35,660 bases of DNA from Stemphylium vesicarium (taxonomy: Eukaryota > Ascomycota > Dothideomycetes > Pleosporales > Pleosporaceae): assembly GCA_004380135.1 (NCBI GenBank), contig QXCR01000226.1, positions 1 through 35,660 on the forward strand. The letters run 5' to 3'. The notes beneath the pieces are model-generated. The model worked only from the letters and a program-made list of their open reading frames with translations, had not been told where the DNA came from and searched no databases. How positions within the stretch are numbered: position 1 is the stretch's first letter; each line of letters begins with the position of its first letter. The position numbers were made by a program, and so were the translations under genes. Of this stretch, positions 20,606-29,970 are shown piece after piece.

Positions 20606-22444
20606 ATGTATACCCCACTCGATGCATCAAAACGGCAGACCCGACTTCTTCATCTCCTTCTGGGAGACGACGAGGCTGAACTGAGGTGCAGGCTCAGCAT
20701 CACCTCACTCAATGACGACCCGATATACGAGACTGTTTCGTATGTCTGGGGCACTTGGGATGATCCTGGCACTATCTGTATCGAGGAATTTGAAGAGAGG
20801 GTGTCGATTACCAAGAATCTGGAATCCATGCTAGATAATTTACACTCCCTGGACCAGGCACGCGTCCTTTGGGCCGATGCTTTGTGTATCAACCAGAACG
20901 ATTTGGACGAAAGATCGAGTCAAGTCAGCATAATGGGCGACGTCTACAGCCGTGCATGGCACGTGATTGTATATCTCGGTGAATATTTCGAACGCTGTGA
21001 ACTTGCCATTGAAGCCATCTACCAGCTTGGAAGTGACAGCAGCCCACACGTGTTCAGCGATATGGGACACCGGATTACAGTTGAAGGGGTGGGACTTGAG
21101 TCGCCGCAACTGATGGATGCCGTAATCACATTCCTCTCATTGTCATGGATGAGACGGGTCTGGACTGTGTAAGAGCTCGCAAATGCAAAGGAATTAGATG
21201 TGATATATGGACGTTTATCGCTTCAAGTAATAAGATTGATCAAAATGTGCTCTGATCTAATAGATGGCCACTAATCCTGCTGCGGGACTCGAGGAGATAA
21301 TGGTGACCGATGGACAAAGTTCATGGACGGGTTTCGAAATTGGCTGCATCTCTTATTTTCCCTGGAGTTGCGAAGGGGAAGACTGCATTCTATACTACAC
21401 ACTCTAGAACTCTTCCGAGCTCGCTCTGCAAGCGATCCCCGCGACAAGATTTATAGCTTGTTGAGTCTATGCGGTGTTGCATGGGCCGATCAATTTCGAC
21501 CAGATTATACGCTCGAAGTGCCGGCTCTATTCCTGCGTGTAGCCGAAGCCATATACTACAACGACAAGAATCTCGTATTTCTCAACTTCCGCTACTCGCG
21601 GTCTCGTTCAGATTTGCCGTAATGGTTTGTCGATTGGGAGGCGTATTGCTCTATTGGATTGACATTCGTTGTTGTACGCTTCGAGGAGAACTACGACTCT
21701 TGTGGTGCCCAAGGCTCTAGCGTAGAGTTTGACTTGGAAGGAAAAATGATCGCTATGCGGGCGTTCTGTTCTACAAGATCCAATTGCACAGGCTTATCAA
21801 GCAACCCGGGAGAAAATATAGCCTCGATACGATCTCTAACGAAAATCGGCGAGAAAGGGCGACGATTGTATGGGCAGACCACGCAATCAATGGAGGAAGC
21901 ATATTATCTAGCGCTGATTGGAGGAGTTATAAGGAAAGACACAGGCCAAGAATTCGTCTCTATATGTGCGATTGTTGACCCGACGCCGTTTCGAGCATTC
22001 GAAGCGCTGTTTCTACCAGAAACTTCAAAGCGCACCAAGTGGTCCCATAATCTACGCAATAAAACTGGACCAACGAGTCTTTTCGAATTGTTCAAAAGAG
22101 TAGGGAAAGGCATTCGAGCAGCTTTTCCAAGCACATCCGGAAAAAGCGTTGATACTCCAGCTCTGGGAAATGATGTCACCCTAGATGATATAAGCAGCAG
22201 ATTTATGAATGTGGCTGTAAATCAACGTTTCGTGGTGTTAGAAAATGGCTACTTCGGGCTTGCACATGAAGACTGCGAACCTGGTGATTTCAACGTGGCA
22301 CTAAGAGGTGGTAATATGCTTTACGTTCTTCATCCATTAACAACAGGCGACTATACGTTCATTGGAATTGCATACATCCAAGAGATGATGCACGGGGAGG
22401 CGTTCGAGAACAATCCGGAACTTGAAACCTTTCGCATAGTGTGA
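20606..22444 (+). pseudogene. HET-domain (heterokaryon incompatibility) gene inactivated by three in-frame TAA stops
   Basis: One continuous frame of 613 codons begins at ATG 20606 and ends at 22444. It is interrupted only by TAA at 21170-21172 (codon 189), 21272-21274 (codon 223) and 21620-21622 (codon 339), with no frameshift. The N-terminal part is a clear HET domain: YETVSYVWGTWDD (about 41-53), then LWADALCINQND, then ERSSQVSIMGDVYSRAWHVIVYLGE. The first stop falls where HET proteins almost always have Gln, after the WTV of RRVWTV and before GluLeuAla. The C-terminal part keeps the usual ending, GDFNVALRGG ... YTFIGIAYIQEMMHGEAF. Intact HET proteins trigger cell death after fusion of incompatible hyphae; this copy would yield at most a 188-residue HET fragment. 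The first TAA overlaps a GTAAGA that could mimic a splice donor, but the sequence after it is HET-like in the same frame, which favours nonsense mutation over an intron. Confidence 0.9.
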
Positions 22445-22845
22445 AGAACGGACGGTTATTTCACAATAATACGAGGTTGCCGAGACGCGGAGTATAGGGC
22501 TTTATTGTTCACAGTATTCTTATTCATAATTGGAGATGATCAGTATGCCCGAGTAAATTAGGAAAAAAGCATCCAGATGATGACATTATATTACGAATCG
22601 TGGAAAGACTGCAGCGAAGTTGTCGCGATCTTGGCTTCCACGCGTGAAGGTCGAGGCGAGTGGGTTGGCGGACCCCACTTGGCGCGAAACGTCATCAGTG
22701 GCGGCGACCCTTTCCAAGCCACGAGCTCATGCACGGCAATACACGACGAATCTAGTGCTTCAACCGTCGACACTCTCCACCTCTGTATACACCCCGACTC
22801 CACTTATACTTCAATACACATTGTGCACACGTACAAGCCCCGGAA
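22445..22845. other. Intergenic region, probable promoter of the CUE-domain gene
   Basis: About 400 bp. Short frames here have no support. The last 80 bp are C/A-rich, as in many fungal leaders. No defined regulatory site was recognised. Confidence 0.5.
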
Positions 22846-24324
22846 ATGTCTGAAAAGCCTAGCACGGAGAAGGTGAGGCAAAAACACAGGGCGCGAGAGC
22901 TTTCCCCCGCTAACTGCTGCAGCCTCCCGAGAGCCCAACCACAGCGCGTGAGCTCGACTTTGACGATGACAACGATGCTTCAGCTGCCTCGACCCACGAC
23001 AATGCTGCATCGCCGCCCCGTTCGTCCAAGTCGCCCAAGCCCGGCGTGCGCTTCAACGAGGAGGCAACCGAAATCCCACCGCAAAAGCCCCCGCGACCTG
23101 TAGACCCCCAGGTGCAGGCGCAGAACACGCTTATCGAGGCCTTCCCCGGTGTTGACCCCAATGTCATAAAGGCTGTATTGGTCGCAAGTGGAGGCAAGGT
23201 TGAGCCTGCCTTCAACGCGTTGCTGAGTACGTGGCCGCATTGTGGTGCTGTAAGGGTGTCATTTGCTGACCACAGCAGGCATGTCGGACCCCAACTTCAA
23301 GGCTGAAGAAGCCCCTCCACCGCAGCCACCTCGCCCGCAACCTCGGAGTCAGCTGGAGCAGGACGAAATCTATGCGCGACAGCTGGCCCAGCATTACCAG
23401 AGGCAGGGTGGTCCAGCAGGCCAGCGCCCGCGTGAGCAAGGTGCCAGGCAGCGGCCTGGTGAGCCCGAGCGGGAGTACAGCTTTTTTGATGGTACGCGCA
23501 CGCAAGTCTATGGACGAGTTTCTTCTAATAACTACCGTTGCAGATGACCTCCCAGAGATCCGCAAGAACATCGAGCAGGGCTTCAAGGAGACACAGCAGA
23601 CGGTTACCAAGTGGATCAGCAATTTCACCAAGAAGCTCGACGGCGAGGTCGAAGAGTACGACAGGTACGGCAATCCGCAGTACACGGGCCGAACGGGGCC
23701 CCCACAGCAGCGACAAAACTTCGGCCCGTCGCAGTCGGACCAGATGTATGGCATCCGCAAGTCGGCGGAGCAGCGACGATCGGCTGACCACAATCGCTAC
23801 GACGCCGATAACAGGGTTATTGGCGACGACTTTGCAAAGTTGGAGTTGAGGGACAACGAATGTGAGTGACCATGGCCCATCACGCGGAGCACCACTAACC
23901 CAGCCCAGTGCCTCAACGATCATCGAGCCGCCCGCACGCGAACCCCGATCTTTTCAAGCCCACCCCAGTCTCACCTCCTCAGAGCGGCCCCGTGGACGAG
24001 GTCGACGCCCTTTACCGCAACCCGTCCCCGAACAACCAGAGTGGCCAGGGAAAGTCTGGCGGCAAGAAGTGGCAGCCTCTGACATCTGTGGCGCCCAACC
24101 CTGAGCCCGACGAGCATGATCCCTTCAGCCTGGGTGATAGCGACGACGACGAGAAGGAGCTAAAGAAGCACGACACAAACCCCGAAGACACTGAGAGACT
24201 GAAGAACGCTGCTCAGAGCAATAGCGAGGGTCCCACTTCAGGAAAGCTGAAGCCTGCAGAGCGAAGTGGCAGCGTAAGCCAGAAAGACGCTACCATGGAG
24301 GCGTTGATGAAAGAGGCGAAGTAA
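22846..24324 (+). CDS. CUE-domain ubiquitin-binding protein, Cue5-like autophagy adaptor, 425 aa, five exons
   Basis: Exons are 22846-22872, 22923-23226, 23279-23491, 23544-23861 and 23909-24324. Introns are 47-52 nt with donors GTGAGG, GTACGT, GTACGC and GTGAGT; CTAAC branch points are clear in introns 1 and 4, and intron 2 has CTGAC. All junctions are in frame. The CUE domain spans about residues 75-111: NTLIEAFPGVDPNVIKAVL, with the FPG and the C-terminal Leu-Leu (109-110) that contact ubiquitin. Pro-rich segments follow (PPPQPPRPQP), then an EIYARQLAQHYQRQ helix, a helical DLPEIRKNIEQGFKETQQTV segment, and an acidic tail. Near the end, WQPL (342-345) precedes an acidic DEHDPFSLGDSDDDE stretch, which fits an Atg8-interacting motif as in yeast Cue5. 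Expected role: bind ubiquitinated aggregates and deliver them to autophagosomes. The intron 2 acceptor is CAGCAG, so one residue may vary. Confidence 0.92.
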
Positions 24325-25707
24325 GCTCATCATCACCCGCCTAAAATCAGCTTGGAACAAAACACCGCTATTGTATCATCTAGAGGTGGACCCAGGCCTA
24401 GTCTTCATGACCATTAGGTAGGATCGAATTGAGATTCCAACTTCCTTCCACCTGTTATATGTGCCTGTCGCATTTCGTTCCCCTCACCCGATCGTAATTT
24501 ACTGCCTTATCGTGTACTTACTGATAGCGAACATGGATACTGCACCTGCTCTGTTGCCTCCCGGTGGAGAAAGATCGTCTGACTCTACGCTCCTCGGCCC
24601 GTATTTGTTTTGTGCATTTCGATTTCTGCATAGTCATGCCAAAATGGTGAAGGGTCAAGATGAGGTGAGAATCCACGTCACGCAGCAAATTAACCATCGG
24701 CACTGGACACGGTGTCTTAGCTAACAATATCCAATTGTGGAGAGCTGAGGCGCAGCAGTATCTTTCAGGCGTGATGGAGGATCGCTTTTGCAGACTGTCG
24801 ACCCACACCTTGGACGGGTTCCTTCGACGGGACGATCGCGCCAGTCTTACATTCAGACGCAGGAGTCAGCGTCGCCAAGCCTCCTTTTGCTCAGCCTTAT
24901 GAACGCCCTAGCTTCAGCTGCTCCGTAGAACATGCACGGCCGCATGCGATTGGTTGGAAATATGTATTTTGTTGGTGTTTGTACAACAACGGGCGCTTTC
25001 CACACCATTGCCTCCCTTCAGATGCCATCTGTCAGCAACAGAGAAAGAGCATGACCAAGCCACCCAGTTCTGAAGTCTCAAGCCTATCGGCTTCCATCGG
25101 CCACAATACGTCCAGTGCAATACCAGCAGGCAGCGAAATCGTATTCCACACCCTCTGCCATACGCCTCCCATTGTGACGAAGTGTGAACACGGCCGCTTT
25201 TAGTGCTCGTATTGGCTGCGAAGCTTCTAGAGCTGTGTTGTGCTCCTCTACCAGCTGAGACGTGCGTCAGATCTGACCACCAAGCGTTCGCAGCAATTGT
25301 TTCCAGCTCCCTAAAGAACGAGTCGGTCAGCGAGTTCATTCGTCACCTGTGGTTTGCGCCAAGCATAAGCCGCCCGGTTGATCATCAAGGGTTCATCGTG
25401 CTCGCGTCTTGGCAGAATATCTACTTCACAACAATGGTTCACCACACCGCTGCAATACGGGTGTGGCTCAGTGTCTTCCTTGTGCCTTGTATTGATATGG
25501 CAGTTTCCAGTCATTGTAGGTTGGAAGAAAGTCCACCTGACGATACTGAGTGGGCTGTTGTCAGATGTGGTAGAAATGGGTATGTTGAAGATCGGATGAC
25601 GCTGAGAATGTGGCTTTGGATTGCTATAAAATCTGGAGCTCATCTCATCGTTCATTGCTATCAACCTCTATCAATTCATACTACACAACCCAACCATCAC
25701 ACTCATC
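24325..25707. other. Intergenic region including the chloroperoxidase promoter
   Basis: About 1.4 kb between two plus-strand genes. Frames at 24461-24808 and 24914-25339 have no recognisable content. The long plus frame 25203-26042 is a chance overlap with the chloroperoxidase in another frame. The right end carries a TATA box and a C/T/A-rich leader before ATG 25708. Confidence 0.6.
25625..25632 (+). promoter_or_regulatory. TATA box of the vanadium chloroperoxidase gene
   Basis: TATAAAAT lies 83 bp upstream of the ATG at 25708. It is followed by a pyrimidine- and CA-rich stretch (CAACCTCTATCAATTC), typical of a fungal transcription start and leader. This predicts a 5' untranslated region of roughly 50 nt. 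A strong TATA box suggests regulated rather than housekeeping expression; that is an inference. Confidence 0.7.
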
Positions 25708-27534
25708 ATGGACCCTGTCACCCCCATTCCGCTTCCCAAGATCGACGAGCCCGAGGAGTACAATTCCAACTACATCCTCTACTGGCACCATGTTGGCTTG
25801 GAACACAACCGCGTCACACATACTGTGGGCGGCCCCCAGACCGGCCCACCCATCTCCGCCAGAGCCCTAGGCATGTTGCAGTTGGCTGTTCACGACGCGT
25901 ACTTCGCCATCAATCCATCCTGCGACTTTACCACCTTTCTCACTCCTGGTGCCGAGAACGCTGCATACCGTCTTCCCGATCTCAATGGGGCGAACGATGC
26001 TTGTCAGGCAGTCGCTGGTGCTTCCATCAAAATGCTGTCTGAACTTTACTCGAAGCCTGTCACCCAGCCCAACCCTAACCCGGGCGCCAACATCTCTGAC
26101 AATGCCTACGAGCAGCTTCAGCTACTGCTGGATCGTTCGATAGCGGATGCTCCTGGAGGGGTCGATCAGGCGTCTGCAAGTTTCGTCTTTGGCCAGGCGG
26201 TAGCAGAAGTATTCTTCAACCTTCTCTTCCACCCCCCAGGTGCCTCACAAGAAGGCTACCATCCCACACCCGGTCGTTACAAGTTTGACGACGAACCGAC
26301 TCACCCTGTCGTATTGATCCCCGTCGATCCTAACAATCCTGATGGACCCAAGATGCCCTTCCGCCAATACCACGGCCCGTTCTATGGCACCACTGCGAAG
26401 CGTCTCGGCACTCAAACCGAACACATGATTGCCGACCCCCCTGGTATCCGTTCCGCTGCGGACGAGGGCGCCGAGTACGACGACGCAATCCGGGTTGCCA
26501 TTGCCATGGGCGGTGCCATTGGCCTCAACTCGACCAGGCGCAGTCCATACCAGACAACGCAAGGAATCTACTGGGCCTACGACGGCTCTAATCTCATCGG
26601 CACACCACCGCGCCTCTACAACCAAATCGTGCGCCGCATCGCCGTAACCTACAAGAACGAACCCGACCTCACCAGCTCAGCCAACAACGCAGACTTCGCG
26701 CGCCTCCTCGCCCTCGTCAACGTCGCCTGCGCCGACGCGGGCATCTTCTCCTGGAAAGAAAAATGGGAGTTTGAATTCTGGCGCCCGCTCTCGGGCGTCC
26801 GCGACGACGGGCGCCCCGACCACGGCGACCCCTTCTTCCTCACCCTCGGCGCGCCCGCCACAAACACAAACGACATACCCTTCAAGCCGCCGTTCCCCGC
26901 ATACCCTTCGGGCCACGCGACCTTTGGCGGCGCAGTCTTCCAAATGGTGCGCCGCTACTACAACGGGCGGCCCGGCCTCGGGACGTGGAAAAACGACGAA
27001 CCAGACACCATTGCCATCGACATGATGGTGTCGGAGGAACTCAACGGCCTCTCGCGCGACCTGCGCCAGCCCTACGACCCCACGGCCCCGATCACAGACC
27101 AACCTGGTATCGTGCGCACGCGCGTGGTGAGGCATTTTAGCTCAGCCTGGGAACTCATGTTTGAGAATGCGATTTCCCGCCTTTTTCTCGGGGTCCATTG
27201 GCGCTTTGACGCTGCTGCTGCGAGGGATATCCTCATTCCGACGACGACGAAGGATGTTTATGCGCGGGATGAAAATGGCGCGACGGTGTTTCAGAATGTG
27301 GAGGATGTTAGGTATACCACTATGGGCACGAGGGAGGGGTTTGAGGGGTTGTTGCCGATTGGAGGTGTCCCGTTGGGGATTGGGATTGCGGATGAGATTT
27401 TTGAGAGTGGGTTGAGACCGACGCCGGTGGATAGGCAGCCTATGGGTGATGAGGCGCCGGTTCAACAGAAGGGCGAGGTGGGGGTGGGGATGTGGGAGGG
27501 TGAGCAGGTGCCTGCGATGGATCAGGCGCCTTAG
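25708..27534 (+). CDS. CPO: Vanadium-dependent chloroperoxidase, 608 aa
   Basis: Intronless frame with ATG in good context (ATCATGG). Length and sequence closely match the Curvularia inaequalis vanadium chloroperoxidase (609 aa), including the N-terminal VTPIPLPKIDEPEEYN. All vanadate ligands are present: K352 and R359 (EKWEFEFWRP), S401-G402-H403 (YPSGHATFG), R491 and the axial H497 (SRLFLGVHWRF). These correspond to K353, R360, S402, G403, H404, R490 and H496 of the Curvularia enzyme. W349 and F396, equivalent to W350 and F397 that line the chloride site, are also kept, which favours chloride oxidation. The enzyme uses H2O2 and a halide to make hypohalous acid and belongs to the PAP2/acid phosphatase superfamily. 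There is no classical signal peptide, as I recall for the Curvularia protein, which is nevertheless secreted. It may act on plant cell wall lignin or as a defence chemical; that is a family-level inference. Confidence 0.97.
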   Translation: MDPVTPIPLPKIDEPEEYNSNYILYWHHVGLEHNRVTHTVGGPQTGPPISARALGMLQLAVHDAYFAINPSCDFTTFLTPGAENAAYRLPDLNGANDACQAVAGASIKMLSELYSKPVTQPNPNPGANISDNAYEQLQLLLDRSIADAPGGVDQASASFVFGQAVAEVFFNLLFHPPGASQEGYHPTPGRYKFDDEPTHPVVLIPVDPNNPDGPKMPFRQYHGPFYGTTAKRLGTQTEHMIADPPGIRSAADEGAEYDDAIRVAIAMGGAIGLNSTRRSPYQTTQGIYWAYDGSNLIGTPPRLYNQIVRRIAVTYKNEPDLTSSANNADFARLLALVNVACADAGIFSWKEKWEFEFWRPLSGVRDDGRPDHGDPFFLTLGAPATNTNDIPFKPPFPAYPSGHATFGGAVFQMVRRYYNGRPGLGTWKNDEPDTIAIDMMVSEELNGLSRDLRQPYDPTAPITDQPGIVRTRVVRHFSSAWELMFENAISRLFLGVHWRFDAAAARDILIPTTTKDVYARDENGATVFQNVEDVRYTTMGTREGFEGLLPIGGVPLGIGIADEIFESGLRPTPVDRQPMGDEAPVQQKGEVGVGMWEGEQVPAMDQAP

Positions 27535-27720
27535 ATGGAGGACGGTTTTCCTGATGCACGGGTATCGCTTTCGGTCTCTTCGCTCCTACTACTGTCATCA
27601 CTCTCATTTAACCAGGTAAACAAGTTCGAATCATAGAAATCTACTCCCACACGGGAAATACATCCCCACTACTTCTTCCCAGCACCCTTATCTCCCCCTT
27701 CGCCATTCTCATACCCCTCC

Positions 27721-29226
27721 CTAAGCCTTCATATCAACCCTGCCCCCAAACCGCACCTTCGCAGCCCTCTCTTCGCCCACCAAAAAGCTCTTCGGAAACC
27801 ACTCCGGTATCCCCTTTCCGTCTATCATCTCCACAAGCGCCCCCGCCGCCTTCAAACAAAGCACCATCCCATGCCCGTTAAACCCCGCGGAAACCCACAG
27901 ACCCTGTTTCCCAGGTATCTCACCCACAAAAGGGCGTCCGTCCACTGTCGCGCCCATGATACCTGTCCATTCTTGTACAACGCGGTCGTCGGTTTCGTTG
28001 TCAGCCTGCGGCTTTGACGACTCGCCCCATATCGTGGGACCGTGGTAGTGCACTAGAGACTCGCGGAGGTACGTTGATATTTGCGGATTTAACGTACTGT
28101 CGTTCACGGTGCCGTATTCGGTTTCTCCAGCGTTGGGTAGGCGGCCGAGACCGCCGCCGATGATTATGTGTTGGGTTTCGTGTTTCTTCTGGTGGTGATG
28201 CTGTCCCTCCTGCAGATGTCGCGGGATCATGTACTCGTACCCATTTTTATAGATGAAGGAATACGTTGTCGGTAGTGGACTCGGCAGTTTAGCAGCTGGC
28301 CCGGGGCGATGGACAGTGATTTGGCCGCGCATAGGTACGATTGCGGATTGTAGCGCAGGTAGTAGGTATGGTGTGTAGCCGTTTGTTGCTAGAACGACGG
28401 TTTGTGCTGGGATGGTGCTGTGTTGGGTGAAGATTTGCCATTTGGAAGTAGGAGTGCTAGGGGGGGTTGAGGTAGGGCGGATTGCATGAACGGGGGTGTT
28501 GGTACATAGTTGGAGCCCCTTTTGTACGCACGTGGAGAGGATGCCGGTTGTGAAGCGGTAGGCGTGGATGCGGCCGGCGAGGTATTCGAATGCGCCTGAT
28601 AATTCTTCTTCTTGGTCTATCATTGGGTTCGTGTTCTTTGCTGCAACGCAAAACCGCGTTTGAATATCTGAGATGTCTTCGTGGATGCGGTACCATGCTG
28701 CCTTGCCCTCTTCCTTTTCATGAGCTTCGGCATCGGCGCGGAGCGCTTGGATGGCTACTTTGCCCAGCTCGAATGTGGGTTTATCATAGATTAGGTCGAC
28801 GGTGTTGCATAGTTTACCTTCGCAGTCTAACCCTAATTCCGAGGCTAGTTGATGTGTTTCGATGATGTTGGCGTACTCTAGTCGAGCTATTTTGAGCGCT
28901 TCTTGCTTCCCAAGTTCTTGGACGTGCTGCGAGTAACTTCGGTAGCTCGCGGCTTTTGTGTGCCCGCCATTGCGGCCGGTGGCCCCAGAACATATCTCCC
29001 GTGCTTCTAGCATTATGATACGCGCGTTTGGTTGGGTCCGTAGGAGATTGTAGGCAATCATGGTGCCAGATATGCCAGAGCCGATGATTGCATAGTCGTA
29101 GGGTGTTTTTGGATCTTCTGTTTCTGGTTCGATGAGATTTGCGATTGGCGATTTCGGTTCTTGCCAATATGAAAAGAGAGGGTTGGCGATTGGTGGTCCG
29201 ACAGGGATGCTGGCTCGGGCTTCCAT
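27721..29226 (-). CDS. FAD-dependent oxidoreductase of the DAO family (glycine/D-amino acid or amine oxidase type), 501 aa
   Basis: Intronless frame from ATG 29226. An N-terminal extension of about 40 residues precedes the Rossmann motif GSGISG (49-54), with the ribose-binding Glu in LEAR (E74). GATGRNGGH (81-89) contacts the flavin in this family. The C-terminal FAD contact region is present as GIMGATVDGRPFVGEI followed by GLWVSAGFNGHGM. The arrangement resembles bacterial gamma-glutamylputrescine oxidase (PuuB/OrdL) and many fungal DAO proteins, which oxidise a C-N bond and pass electrons to O2, releasing H2O2 and ammonia or amine. The exact substrate is unknown. No signal peptide is seen and no C-terminal SKL is present (the protein ends Val-Asp-Met-Lys-Ala), so it is probably cytosolic. 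Its stop lies 186 bp from the chloroperoxidase stop, convergent. Its promoter region is shared, divergently, with the hydroxyacid dehydrogenase. Confidence 0.93.
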   Translation of the reverse strand: MEARASIPVGPPIANPLFSYWQEPKSPIANLIEPETEDPKTPYDYAIIGSGISGTMIAYNLLRTQPNARIIMLEAREICSGATGRNGGHTKAASYRSYSQHVQELGKQEALKIARLEYANIIETHQLASELGLDCEGKLCNTVDLIYDKPTFELGKVAIQALRADAEAHEKEEGKAAWYRIHEDISDIQTRFCVAAKNTNPMIDQEEELSGAFEYLAGRIHAYRFTTGILSTCVQKGLQLCTNTPVHAIRPTSTPPSTPTSKWQIFTQHSTIPAQTVVLATNGYTPYLLPALQSAIVPMRGQITVHRPGPAAKLPSPLPTTYSFIYKNGYEYMIPRHLQEGQHHHQKKHETQHIIIGGGLGRLPNAGETEYGTVNDSTLNPQISTYLRESLVHYHGPTIWGESSKPQADNETDDRVVQEWTGIMGATVDGRPFVGEIPGKQGLWVSAGFNGHGMVLCLKAAGALVEMIDGKGIPEWFPKSFLVGEERAAKVRFGGRVDMKA

Positions 29227-29970
29227 GGCGGTTCTGATTTTGAAGATACTAGTTCGTGCAGAGGTTTTCGATGGATGCTAGGAAAAAAAACAAGAGCAAG
29301 TTTGGTTGTTATGGGAATGTTAACAGGAAGGATGATAGTGGAGGGCCATGATACCGTTAGTGGGGTAGGAGGTGTATCGGCTGTACTTTCTCCTTTGCGT
29401 TAGCCGCGACGTACAATGTAGGGGCCCTTCATTCAACTCCCACGACATCGACAACGCAAAGATTGTCGAGATGAGCGCTCAGCTTGAAGTCACATAAAAG
29501 CAGAGTGTATATTTGTCGATATGTCAAGCCAAGCGAACAGCGATGTGACAGCAGTGGCATCATCGCAGGCGAGCCGCAACAGGCTGTGGCATGTGTGGTC
29601 CTTTAGAGGAAAGGCTTGCGAGTTGTAATCGTGTTCAAGGAGCAAACCCAACGATAGAATAGAGAAACATTGTGTATGAAGATGGACGGACTGAGATGAA
29701 AGCAATGTGTGTGGGTCACTCTGGGACGCGGAGCCGCTTATTGGCGGAAAGAAAGCTCGGGGCAAAGACGGCCGGTCATCTTCATGAATATAGGATTGTC
29801 ATGTTCGCAAACTCGTCTAGAGACCTTCAACATCAATGCAAAGGCTATCACAGCTGTCTTCGCAGCTTAAGCAACAATCTGGGCGAACCGAAAGTCATCC
29901 GGGGACAAGTAGCAGTACCCCGCTTCAAGCCGATTGCGGCATACCTCCAACCGCAACCATCAACACCAGC
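29227..29970. other. Divergent intergenic region between the DAO and hydroxyacid dehydrogenase genes
   Basis: About 740 bp holding two divergent promoters. Frames at 29490-29765 (minus) and 29672-30010 (plus) look like chance. An in-frame ATG at 29836 could lengthen the dehydrogenase by 45 residues (see findings). No defined TATA box or operator is evident. Confidence 0.5.

Noticed and set aside
21169..21263. Possible intron GTAAGA...CTAATAG removing the first stop of the HET gene
   Set aside because: Splicing it leads into a frame with an early stop, and the supposed intron itself encodes HET-like residues (ELANAKELDVIYG) in the main frame.
25203..26042. Plus-strand frame of 279 codons overlapping the start of the chloroperoxidase
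   Set aside because: It overlaps the strongly supported chloroperoxidase in another frame and has no family resemblance; its promoter part includes the TATA box.
27601..27660. GTTCGAATC resembling a tRNA B box
   Set aside because: No matching A box, acceptor stem or cloverleaf around it.
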